Below the pieces are notes generated by a model. The model ran no database searches, was not told the origin of the DNA, and was given only the letters and a program-made list of their open reading frames with translations. 64,000 nt of DNA from Acytostelium subglobosum LB1 (Eukaryota; Evosea; Eumycetozoa; Acytosteliales; Acytosteliaceae), in the NCBI RefSeq assembly GCF_000787575.1, contig NW_012236511.1, forward strand, positions 124,001-188,000. Reading direction: 5' to 3'. Both the position numbers and the translations under genes were made by a program. Below, piece after piece: positions 10,889-21,339 of the stretch (its first letter is position 1; every line of letters begins with the position of its first letter).

Positions 10889-11470
10889 ATGACAGAAAAC
10901 AAGGAACCAGAGCGCAGTATTGTCGAGGAGCTAAGCTGGATCAACTGTGACATTCCAGGCCTAAGAGACTGTGACGGCACTTATGATACATACAATGACA
11001 TCCCGCCATTGGCCAATCCAGTTGAGTGTGACCTCAACGAAGTGGAATCACCAACGGCCTGCTACGTGATTGAAGGCAAAGAGTACGCATCCACATATCA
11101 AGTTGGCGACATCACCATGTCATCATACTACAACGACCAACAAGACTGCGTCTCATGGTTCCGGGGCTCGGACGGCCGCGTCTACTACAACTATGACGGT
11201 GGCTATCGATTCCATCTATGTGCTCGTTCCAAGGCAGAGTTTGACACACGCATTCAGATCGAGGCCAATCTCTGGTTCAAACTATCACACTCATCTGGCA
11301 GCAGACAAGATATCACCAACCTCAAAGACCGACTCACTCCACAAGAATGGCTCTATGTCGAGTACTATCTTGCGAAACAAGAAGCCGCCGAACTACTGGC
11401 TGCAGAAAAAGCTGCAGCTGCTGCTGAACTTAAAGCTGCAGAGTCCGCAGCTGTTGTATCATCAACATAA
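10889..11470 (+). CDS. Unknown acidic protein, 193 residues, single exon
   Basis: A clean ATG-to-TAA frame with much higher GC than its flanks. I recognise no domain. The first 100 residues are acidic and aromatic (SWINCDIPGLRDC, DDQQDCVSWFRGSDGRVYY-like region rich in Tyr, Trp, Asp and Cys). The middle is mixed, and the last 35 residues are an Ala/Glu/Lys helix (AELLAAEKAAAAAELKAAES). There is no signal peptide or membrane segment. The composition suggests a compact globular N-domain plus a helical tail. The upstream 40 bases are A-rich, as expected for a dictyostelid start. It could be a lineage-specific gene. Confidence 0.75.
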   Translation: MTENKEPERSIVEELSWINCDIPGLRDCDGTYDTYNDIPPLANPVECDLNEVESPTACYVIEGKEYASTYQVGDITMSSYYNDQQDCVSWFRGSDGRVYYNYDGGYRFHLCARSKAEFDTRIQIEANLWFKLSHSSGSRQDITNLKDRLTPQEWLYVEYYLAKQEAAELLAAEKAAAAAELKAAESAAVVSST

Positions 11471-12094
11471 TAAATGTGCTTGTACTGTTCACTCACTAAG
11501 TCGTTGTGATGATGTGCCGTCTGACCGGTGAGTGGGTATGAACGTTTGATTGAACATCATACTTCAAAGTTGTGATTGATTGATTGATTGATATTGTTGC
11601 AACTTCATCCATACTTGTTTGAAGCAGAGATGATGTTGATGATATATCATTCATTGTATTGTTATAATTACAACAATGAATAGATAAACGATTGAAGAAA
11701 AATAGTGAATGGATCGCGCCAAAAGTGAAAGAGACAACTTGGTGAACATACCATAACAAAAGTGACGAACGAAATGAATAAAAGTCACCTTTCTGCAACC
11801 AAGCAAATCACTTCTCAAAGCATTTTGCTTTGATCATGTGTAGTATCTGTTCTAGAAAGCTTAATCTCTTTCTGTCTTGACACGTTCAAGACATTATTGA
11901 TTAAACTAATTTATTCAGAGGGATTGGAACAACATGGTATGGGCATGCCCTTACCGTTCCATTCATGTATTTGCTCGGTATCGCACTACTTCCGAGATTC
12001 TAAGGTACGCCTCAACCTCCTCCAAACAATCTAAAGTTAAACAAACAATCGATCATCCAATCAATCAAAATAATAATAATACAATATTATCACT
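11471..12094. other. Spacer, nothing supported
   Basis: AT-rich, with TGATTGATTGATTGAT around 11575. A 100-codon minus-strand frame here has low-complexity, Ser/His-rich content and no ATG context that convinces me. The final 60 bases are A-rich leader of the next gene. Confidence 0.4.
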
Positions 12095-13673
12095 ATGAAG
12101 TGGAATGAAGATGTATCGTTCCCAGATAGACTTGCAGAGTATTGTCATCAACATTATGAGACCAAGTTGCAAAAGAAAGGAAAGCCTAGCGAGAGGGAAT
12201 GGACTGTGATGGCTGCTTTTGTGGCGGTCGAGCAACTTGAAGACAGTGGATGGCACTTCAAACATCTGTTGGCAATGGGCACTGGTAATAGATGTCTTGG
12301 CAAACAGTCAATGTCAAAGGATGGAGATGTAGTCAATGACTCGCATGCAGAGATCATATGTAAACGATCATTTCAACGTTTACTTTACAATGACGTCAAG
12401 TGTCTATTGACCGGCCAACAACAAACTACATCAAGTGTAATACTTGATCATTGTAATGCATCGGACTCAACTTCATCACTATACAGACTCAAAGACAACA
12501 TTACCATTCATATGTATGTCAATCAAACTCCTTGTACGTTATCTAATTGTTGCACTCCTGAAGGATTAAAACTGACTCTATCTGTTATAGGTGGTGATTG
12601 CTCAATATACCCTCTCATCGAGGAGGATGGAGACTCGACAAAGAAGCGCAAACGAGATGACAATGGGGACGATGTGGACGAAATGAACAAGAAGCACAAG
12701 GTTGGTGGTGAATCACCAACCAACAATGACATCCAGAGAACTGGCGCAAAGGGTGTGAAGGGCGAGCCAGAGGATATGAGAGGTGACGGATCGGATTATC
12801 ATCAGTGTGGCATTCTCCGAGTGAAGCCAGGTCGTGGCGACCCAACAGTGTCAATGTCATGCAGCGATAAGATTGCAAGATGGAACGTGTTGGGTGTACA
12901 GGGTGCATTATTATCACAATTTGTCCAGCCAATCTATCTATCCAGCATCACCATTGGTGACCTTTACAACAATGACAGCTGTCAACGAGCATTGTACGAT
13001 CGTATCAATGTGTTCAACACTGAGCAGACACCTCCCTTGCCCTTTACCTTCAATCATTCATTCCGAATCTTTGGTACCAAGCTCAACTTTATCCATTCCA
13101 AACAACAACTTGAAGATCGTGTGGCTAAATCAGTATCGTCTGGATTCGGTAAGTGTAGCCAGTTAATTGATTGATTGATTGATTGATTGTCAGCCATACT
13201 CACTCAATTACTCAATCACTCAATCAGCAATCAGCTTTGGTTATCCAAATGCCAATGAAGTGATTATAAGCAGCAATGGCAAGAAGATGGGTACCATTGC
13301 CAAGAACTTCAATAATCCATCTCAGCGTTCATCCTTATGCAAGCTCAACCTATTCAAATTGTTCAAGGAGTCTCTAGACATCAAACAAAGCCGACAACAA
13401 CAACATCAGTACATACCAAAGGAGCATTTGGACACCATCGATGGCAATGTCGACAGCACTGAGACATCGACTACAACTACAACTACAACTACGTCCACAA
13501 CCACAACGACAACAACCACAACAACGTCGGCTAATGGTATCGGTGAACTCCAAACATACCATGACTTCAAACATTCATCTCTAGCATACTACCAAGCATA
13601 TTCATTGCTAAAGACACTTCGCTTTGCCAATTGGATAACTAATGATAAAGAATACGAGATGTTCAAGTTGTAA
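12095..13673 (+). CDS. adat1: tRNA-specific adenosine deaminase 1 (ADAT1)
   Basis: Two exons (12095-13148 and 13228-13673) give 499 residues. The deaminase signature [18 protein letters not shown] has the zinc-binding His84 and catalytic Glu86. QTPC (about residue 150) and [20 protein letters not shown] supply the two Cys ligands. The RGDP-like context before MSCSDK is typical of the ADAR/ADAT1 editase domain. ADAT1 converts A37 of tRNA-Ala to inosine. Two insertions are low-complexity: an acidic/basic Lys-rich loop (about 175-235) and a Thr run encoded by ACA/ACT repeats near residue 430. The intron has TTGA repeats near its donor and CAAT/CACT repeats before its acceptor, so its two ends could pair. 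Confidence 0.93.
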
Positions 13674-13810
13674 ACTAAACTTTGTTATGGGAAAGCTTGA
13701 CGTTCAATCTTTTCGAGGAATTGGACATTTGCCGATTGAATGAAAGAAAGTATGAACTTGTCATTGTTAGTCTTCTTACTTGTACATATATATATACATA
13801 ACACATAATA

Positions 13811-16800
13811 ATGAATATATTGGATGATGATTATGATGAGTTGATAATCAATGCATCAAAGTCGGTGGATGTAGTGCAATCATTCTCTCAACTACTGGCA
13901 CCACAACATTCATCCCAATCACTCAGTCAGACAGATGCAAACCCTCAGCAACAGCACAGGTCTTCACATGATGAGCGATCTCTTTTAGAATTGGTCAAGG
14001 AAATAGACGAGGAGTCATTGTCAGGCTATCTAAATGCAAGAATCGAGCGATCCAGACCAATGTATGATCTGCTCAAGGCCGTGTTCAAAGCGTTGCTGCA
14101 ACAACAGCAATCACAATCCGCTGGCGACACACCAAAAGACTATCTCAAGTTGAGTAGTCAAGGTATCATCTGCAGCTTCCTCAGCACCATCATTGAGTCC
14201 ACAGCACCATTGACTGAAAGGGACCTATTACAATGCATTGACTTGATGCTCTATGAAGTGAGTATGAGATGTTGAATGAATGATTGGTTGGGCCACAACA
14301 TACTCACTCACATCTCTTCCAAACAGTGCGACTCACTTGATACCAATGCACTACAAGACATAATCAACTTGCTCTGTAGATCGATCGAAACGAATACAAA
14401 GGGTTCAATATACATGCTGTTGCCAAAGTGCATGATGCTGCGCTCTCACCTCAGTTCAAGCGAGAGTGAGCATGCCGAATTCCAGAACAACACAATCAAT
14501 GATATCATACAGTCAGATTGGCCAAAGCGCACATACAGTGCCATTGTCATTGCCCTTAACGACTTGCCACTGACAAAGGAGAACCTCACCAAGATCATCC
14601 AGAAGATTGAGCGCGATCTTCCCTCCATCCCCTTCCCCGACATCCCTCAGACCGTCTATCAACTGCTGCTCCTCGCATCTCAGGGTCAGCGCGGCCTGAT
14701 CCTCAAGACAATCTGCCAGCACTTTGAGCAAACCGAGCAAGAGCTGCACGACTCTGATCAGTTTGAGCAGTTGCTCAACATCGAAGCGACCATCGTCGTC
14801 CAAATCAGTTTCTCAATCAAACAGGACATGGACTTGGGCAAGGAGTACATCAAGATGGATCAAACACTGTCTCCATTCAACATTGCGCTGATGCTCACAA
14901 TCTCCAAGATACCAAGGTTCAAGCAGCTGGTGCTCAGCAGTCTGAAAGCATTGGTCGTGCAGCATTGCAAGGGCGACCAACTCCATATCCAACAGTGCTG
15001 CTCGATCATCATGGAGATTGTCAGGTACACGTCCACCAGCTGGGAGCCAATTGTCGAGCCATTTATGTACTTTGCCATTGCCCTTATCGACACCAATGCC
15101 ATCGTTGTCACTGAGGCCATAAGACAGATCAGAAACCTGGGCACGGAGATCCTGCTCGGCCTGTTTGAGCACCACGAGACAATCAGAGAGAAGGTGATCG
15201 ACGAGATCATCGCACGCATTCAGATGAAGGCAGAGAATCTACAGGCTTGGTTCAGTTTGCTGTCAAAGATATCGCGCAAGTCGCCTCACGCACTGCTCAA
15301 GTCAGTGCCCAAGCTCAAAGAGTCATTCGAATACATTCAATACTTCTCGACCAACACGGTACAACAGTTGATTCTGGCATTCGATCCCATTCTCCCTTTG
15401 GTACCATCATTCCTCGACTCGATCATTCTCACCCTCAGGAAGTCAATGTTCAAGCCTGAGGCTGAAGCGCGTTCCAGCGCCATTGGTGGATTCCTTCAAT
15501 TGTTAAAGAACATATCATATCAGAAGCCTTTGGATGGGCTTGGCATTGAGATACTCGGCATCATCAAGCGTGGACTGAGCCAACAAGGACCCATTCGATC
15601 ACAACTATACACGGGCCTCAAGGAACTGGTCCAGACGCGTCCACACATTGGAGAGTACATTTGCGATCTACTGCTCCTCCAGCTCTCCAACTACTACGAC
15701 CCGGCCGCCAAGCAAATCCCGCCCATTCAGCTGAGCAATTGTATCGAGATGCAGAGTGGCAGCGTTGTCACACTGACAGAGCCAATCGACAAGCTGGTGC
15801 ACTGTATCCAATTGTGTATCAAGATGACCAACACTGCACAACGTGCTGCCCATGAGCAGCAACAAAAGATCGCCGCCAGTCAATCTACGACCAACGTCTC
15901 ATTAATGCCACAACAGAGTCACTCGCTGGAGCGACTCACCAACATGTTCAACAAGTTTGCCGAGGGCATGGCACATTGTGAGCTGTCCACATTCCCCGAG
16001 CTGTACGACAAGCCAGAGCTGTTCAAGACGATGTCCAACCTGCTGCTGGGCATCATCGAATCATTGATCGAGTACAGCGTGAACAAAGGAAACAATCAAT
16101 CCAACAAGCTCGATCAAATCCTACATCTCTTCTCCATCCATACACAGATCAAAGACCTGCAGCAGAAGAACATGGCAAAGGGCTCAGGCTCGGGTGGCAA
16201 GTCCAAGGGCGGCAAGGGTGGCGGCAAAGGTGGTGGTGGCGGAGCCAAGAAGAAGGGAAAGAAGAGAAAGGTGGATGAGGACGATGATGGAGATGGAGAG
16301 CCAGTGGACGATGACATGATGGACGATAACAACAACAACAGCGACCCAAAAAAGAAGCGTTCAACATCAAAGGTCACTGTAGACAATGCCGAGGAAACCA
16401 AAGAAACACTATCGCCAGACTGCATCAAGGAGTTGTTCCGCTTCATCAACGACATCGATCCAAATGAGGTCAGGTCGCGCCAGATCGAGTTCAAGAGTTT
16501 CTGCCACTTTGTTCACATGACCTGCTACAACTACTTGAACAAGGTATGTCCAATTCTTCCACTCAATCACTCGATCAATCACTTACTAACTCGATCACTC
16601 ATTCACAGATGTTTGTAGATACAAAGAACTTCCAGGATACACACTTAGACTCTGTTACATTGCCTTCACATGAGCATCCGATCAGGAGGAACATTATATT
16701 CTGCAGGAACTTTATGCCCCACCTTTGGAAGGCTGTGGAGACCAAAGGTTGGACCAAGCCCGATGTAAATAACAACACCTCAACCTCATCAGCAGCTGCC

Positions 16801-18315
16801 AGTGCCAAGCTGAATGCCAAGAACATGCCCGCTCAGACTCTGGCACTTACATCAATCGATCTAATTGTAAGCCCACTCGCTCACTCACTCAATCAATCAC
16901 TAACACTTCACCATTACCAAGATTAAATATGTTACAGAGCATGGCAATGAGACCAGTATTGCCAATCTGTTTGTCACAGCAGTGCCAGCCAACAAGGCAG
17001 AGGTGATAGAGGTCATCAATAGGAACATTTGCAAGCTTGAGGACATATGCATGGACTCGGCAATCTCACATCAGTTCTGGGATGAAGCCGACCTACTCAC
17101 GACCATCATGTCAAGACTGTACAAATCGCTGACCAACAAGATGTTGGAGCCACATCTAGAGTTCATCCTCAATATTTGGAAGATCGATCAGGCCGTGCCA
17201 TCGGCGCAATTTGCATCGACCACGGCCAGAGTGCTCATGAGCCTGAGCGATCGCCTCAAGAGGTTGGATCTGATTACCAGCGTGGCTACTGATATCGAAG
17301 AATACTTGACACATCCCGAGGACGAGGACGAAGACGATGAGGACGTTGACGAGGACGACAAACTGGCAAAGAGGATACTTAACAAGAAGACACATGTGGC
17401 AGTCGAAGCCGAGTTCCTAAAGTACCTCAACACGTTGATTGACAGGTCGAAGGACAACATCGTGTTGATAAAGAAGGATTGGCGAAACAATCAGTCGGAG
17501 GAGGAAGAGCAGATGCGCATTGGTCATCTTGGCAAGGCATTCGTGCTTCTGAAGCACCACACCGAGCTCCTGTACAAGCTAACACTAGTACCTGCGTCCA
17601 ACCTCAACACCAAGACCTGCGAGAAGTTTATCAAGACCGTCAAGAAGCTATTCACAGTGTTGACAACGGTTGTCACTTCGGTATGTATCCAAGGCAAGAC
17701 AGGCACATCCACGAGTCCTTGGACTTTGCTGACTTTCTCCTTCCACCCTCGCCAATCTAGATGGGAGTGCTCAACCTGCAACCAAACGACAAGTTCAAAC
17801 AAATGGTATTGGCCTCATCATTGTTGGCCACTCATACTCAAACATTCATCACAAACATGGAGGTCGGACCAAAGAATAGGGAGGTCAGCCGCGCGGATAA
17901 GATGCGTATTATCCGTGAGTCCAAGTTCTTGCCATTGGTGACGTTCACGTTGGAGAAGTACGAGACGTCAGTCATCACGTACGAGAAGAAGATGAAGATC
18001 AACGAGCGACTTGGAAAGCACTTTACAAGCGTGGCCCTGCGCGACTTTAGAATCGACGCCAATATAGTTGCCGACAAGATTGGAGAGGACGAGGATGCTG
18101 ATGCCGCCGGCGACGAGCCAAAGTCCAAGTCCAAGCCAAAAGCAGCTGCCAGGAAGACATCCAAAGCAAAACAGCATCAGGATGACGATGACGATGACAG
18201 TGACAAGCCCAAGGTCAAGAGGAAGCCTGCCAGGCCCAAACAACAAGTGAGCAAGTCTCTTGGAGGAAGGAGACCAGGTGGCATGGGTCGTAAACAACAG
18301 GATGATGATGATTGA
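13811..18315 (+). CDS. fancI: Fanconi anemia group I protein (FANCI)
   Basis: Five exons (13811-14257, 14327-16543, 16609-16866, 16922-17680, 17761-18315) give 1411 residues, near the human length of 1328. Characteristic FANCI stretches include LPKCMMLRSHL, FPDIPQTVYQLLLLASQGQR, VQISFSIKQDMDLGKEY, LSPFNIALMLTISKI, a lysine-containing LRKSMFKPEAEARSSAIGGF and LLQLSNYYDP. FANCI pairs with FANCD2; the ID2 clamp is monoubiquitinated at DNA crosslinks, and the Lys within LRK[AS]MF is the expected ubiquitin site. The protein is an alpha-solenoid. Features of this copy are a Gly/Lys-rich NLS-like insert (KKKGKKRKV, about residue 800) followed by an acidic tract, and a basic tail (KRKPARPKQQ). The exon 3 to 4 junction uses a 55-nt intron ending CCAAG. 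Confidence 0.93.
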
Positions 18316-18442
18316 TTAAATGGTCTTTGTTATTATGAGTGTGACCCACTCTTGTCGTCTTTGTGATCAATCAAAACGAATGAACAACACACATTAACAT
18401 CATCATTACATTGTTCCCAACATATATATTATCATTATAACA

Positions 18443-19021
18443 ATGAATAACTTGTTACAACTGTGGAGATGTGGCGCCAGTAGATGCGCAACACAGTTGA
18501 CTCGAAGCGTGATGATGCCATCTATGACTTCATGGACGTCAACATCAATGTTGTTCACAAACAACAAGAGTGAACACATGCAGGACCAACAGAGAAGAAC
18601 AATGATGATGATCAAGGTGGACTTGGACGAGGATGACGACGAAACCGAGACACCAGCACAACAGAAGAAGCAATTGACACCAGAGGAGCAGGCCAAGTTG
18701 AAGGCAAAGAAGGCTGAGGAGCGAGCCGCGCGTGAGATACAGAAGAAGGAGAATAGACAAAAGATGATGGAGCGATCGAAGGAACAGCGCCAACAAAAGG
18801 AGGAGAAGGAGGCCAAGAGCAAGGAGAGGATGGAGAAGCAGCTGAAGGAGCGCGAGAAGGCTCGTCGTCCCTCCATCTTTGATCCAGACTACGAGGGTCC
18901 AGATGTTTACGAGCGATCATCAGGTAACGATGACCTACATCAGCCCGCAGCCGAGAAGAAGGTCAAAGTGAAGCCAAACATCAAGAAGCCCAACAACAAC
19001 AAGAACTTTGTAAATAGATAA
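18443..19021 (+). CDS. Unknown coiled-coil protein, possible mitochondrial presequence
   Basis: A single exon of 192 residues. The first 45 residues are rich in Arg, Ser, Thr, Leu and Met with no acidic residue until position 43 (MNNLLQLWRCGASRCATQL), which suits a mitochondrial targeting peptide. A short acidic stretch follows (VDLDEDDDE). Then comes a long, highly charged helix of Lys/Glu/Arg/Gln (about 75-145) and a Lys/Asn-rich tail. I recognise no family. The charged part alone resembles many RNA- or cytoskeleton-binding helices, so function is open. It is co-oriented with FANCI, 127 nt downstream. Confidence 0.65.
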   Translation: MNNLLQLWRCGASRCATQLTRSVMMPSMTSWTSTSMLFTNNKSEHMQDQQRRTMMMIKVDLDEDDDETETPAQQKKQLTPEEQAKLKAKKAEERAAREIQKKENRQKMMERSKEQRQQKEEKEAKSKERMEKQLKEREKARRPSIFDPDYEGPDVYERSSGNDDLHQPAAEKKVKVKPNIKKPNNNKNFVNR

Positions 19022-19204
19022 ATTCAAACCAAGTCAGACAGTCAGCCAGACAGGCGTGTCATACAATACTGGTGTTGTCTGGAATGCATTGGACCGTGGT
19101 CATGTAATGTACTACACTCACTCCCTCCATCAAGGCTTACTACCTTACTACATGTAATGAATGTAATCACGATTGGTCGATCCAAGTCCATCACGAAGGA
19201 CTAA

Positions 19205-19338
19205 TTAGTCCTCTTTGAGGCTGGATGTTGGGCAGTACAAGGCTTGCCTCCAGGCGATTAATAGCCCAACAGTTTGATTTTGGAGTTGATCTCTCTTTTG
19301 CTCATTCTTCCATCCATCATAATACTGGACTCGTGAGT
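19205..19338 (-). CDS. Likely terminal exon of an unidentified minus-strand gene
   Basis: After a good acceptor (CATTCATCAG), the minus strand is open for 44 codons with coding-like composition: SRVQYYDGWKNEQKRDQLQN, then QTVGLLIAWRQALYCPTSSL, ending KED-TAA. Acceptor and stop define it well. The upstream exon is uncertain: a donor GTAATA at about 19540 would keep the frame (QQSGLALWN). I recognise no family. It lies convergent to the coiled-coil gene and only about 180 bases from it. Confidence 0.35.
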
Positions 19339-20041
19339 CTGATGAATGAATGAATGAATCCAATCACAACGACATTGTGGTGAGTGGGGGAGCGAGTAAG
19401 TAATTATAAGTGTTGATGTGTGTGTGTGCATGTTAGAGTGGGAAGTGAATGAATGCAATGGGTGTGTTTGTTTGTTTGATGTTTGTGTTTGTTTGACACA
19501 GAATTGGACAACCACCATTCAATTTCATTCATTTTTTATTACTCCATAAGGCTAGCCCAGATTGTTGTTAGTTTGTTGGCACTCATCTATGCAACCACAT
19601 TAACACAACAGAAGCAACACTCAATCACTCACTCTCAACTCAACTCACTTAACTTAAACCCTTACGCAAACAAACAAACAAACAAACATACACACACATA
19701 TACACATATCATTATATATATTTATATATTATATATACTTTGTGTCATTCATTCACCAGTGTTAGTAGTTACACCTTGACCTGCGAACTGTCATTCTCAT
19801 CACAAAACGCACCCTCTATTGTTATATTAATAAGGTGTTGGTTGGCTTTCACCATTACAGTCACAGTCAGTCATTCATTCATCCAATCAAACAAACAATC
19901 AATCATTCACAACAGTCATTGGATTTAGACAACACAACAATCATTCATTTTCTCAATTATATAAGAAGAACATATAACATATAAACATATACTTAAACAT
20001 ATACTTATACATATACATAACACATACAAATAATAATAATA
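19339..20041. other. Spacer with simple repeats upstream of the calcipressin gene
   Basis: Contains (GT)n near 19420, CAAACAAACAAACAAACA at about 19669, a CA/TA tract with TATATATTTATATATTATATAT near 19720 and an A/T-rich leader just before 20042. A possible upstream exon of the minus-strand gene is the only coding candidate. Confidence 0.4.
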
Positions 20042-20743
20042 ATGGATTCAATAGAGAAGGATTTGACAAACTTGGTATTGGATGGAGATGAGAGTGTAGA
20101 TCAACATCAGAGATTGATGGAGACACTGCGAGAGAAGAAGTTTCAGATGTTGTTGAGACGTGATCCAACTCGTGTGGTCATTCTGGAGAATATTGAAATG
20201 GATACCAGTCAGTCCGTACAGACAATGATAGAACAATACATTAGAAACGAGTCGATGCCAAGTCTAGTGCTGGTGCGCTACATCACAATGATGCGATCGA
20301 TGATCATGGTATTTGTACATCGCGATGATGCCAAACTATGCAAACTACTCCTTGAGCGTCAGCCTCTAATCGATCTACAAGATGTTATTATATACTTTGG
20401 AAAGGTATGTTAATATGCAACATTCATTCATTCATTCATTCATACATTCAAACACATATACTGACACTCATACATACTTCAGGACCTGAGCGATGAGTTG
20501 ATAAAGAAGCACCAACTACTTCCACCATTCCCACAGAGACAGTATTTGATATCACCGCCTCTGAGTCCACCTGAGGACTGGGCTGCACCAGGTGATGGAC
20601 TGGAGCAGCCTCCACCAGAGCATCCAGACGAGTCACATTTCTCTGGATTCGACCCAAAGAAACTGACCGAGAAGCTACAGGTCATCTACCAAGACAACAC
20701 ATCCAATGGTTTCCCATCAATCACACTGGAGTTCTGTACATAG
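20042..20743 (+). CDS. Calcipressin / RCAN-type calcineurin regulator
   Basis: Two exons (20042-20404 and 20483-20743) give 207 residues. Residues about 40-120 form an RRM-like fold (RVVILENI as strand 1; MIMVFVHRDDAKLCKLLLER as strand 3 and helix 2; VIIYFGK as the last strand). Then comes the family hallmark YLISPPLSPPEDW (FLISPPxSPP motif, whose serines are regulatory phosphosites). The C-terminus has PSITLEF, at the place of the PxIxIT-type calcineurin-docking motif that ends human RCAN1. RCAN proteins bind calcineurin and tune its Ca2+-dependent phosphatase activity. The length matches RCAN1. Confidence 0.87.
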
Positions 20744-20891
20744 ACTAGCGCGCGCCATGCGTGCACCAAAGGAGTCCAATCTATCGCATCAAAAGAAAGG
20801 TTATCATTATTATTATATTAATTTGTAGAAGAATAAGAGAGAAGAAGAAAAAGACAACCGAGTTCGACAGAATCAGAGATACACATGTGCG

Positions 20892-21077
20892 ATGAGTGAT
20901 CACTCGCATCTAGTTCAAACCATTCCGTCGAGCCCCTCCCAGGCATTACTGGCACTGGAGCAACCTGTAGCCAAACATATGTTGGCAGTTCTAGAGACTG
21001 CCAATGGAGCCAGCAGACAGTCGTGGTCAAACTTGCGATCAATCATCCATCATTCATTCATTAGACCATTCATGTGA
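20892..21077 (+). CDS. Small ORF of unknown status, 61 residues
   Basis: ATG-to-TGA frame in the spacer between convergent genes: MSDHSHLVQTIPSSPSQALL, then ALEQPVAKHMLAVLETANG and on. Composition is coding-like for the first 48 codons, after which it runs into CATT repeats, so a missed splice or chance openness are both possible. No family is recognised. It could also be 3' UTR of the calcipressin gene. Confidence 0.28.
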   Translation: MSDHSHLVQTIPSSPSQALLALEQPVAKHMLAVLETANGASRQSWSNLRSIIHHSFIRPFM

Positions 21078-21339
21078 TGGATGAATGGATGGAGGGTGTT
21101 GTTGGGCAACCATGTCAGACACATCATCACCTTCATCATCAACATCAATCGCTTGATTGCCAAACCAACAATAACAAACAACCATTCAATGTCCAAACAT
21201 ACATTGAACTAAGGACAAACAACAGACATGACAAGACTTAGGTTATACGATATTTTTAGGCTTTAATTGTAGAAACTAATCTTAATTAATATATATGATT
21301 GATTGGATGATTGATTGAATGATTGATTGATGTACATCT

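Noticed and set aside
18545-18920. Overlapping minus-strand frames of 83-156 codons opposite the coiled-coil gene
   Set aside because: Shadow frames of Lys/Glu-rich codons, giving Leu/Ser/Phe-rich products without motifs.
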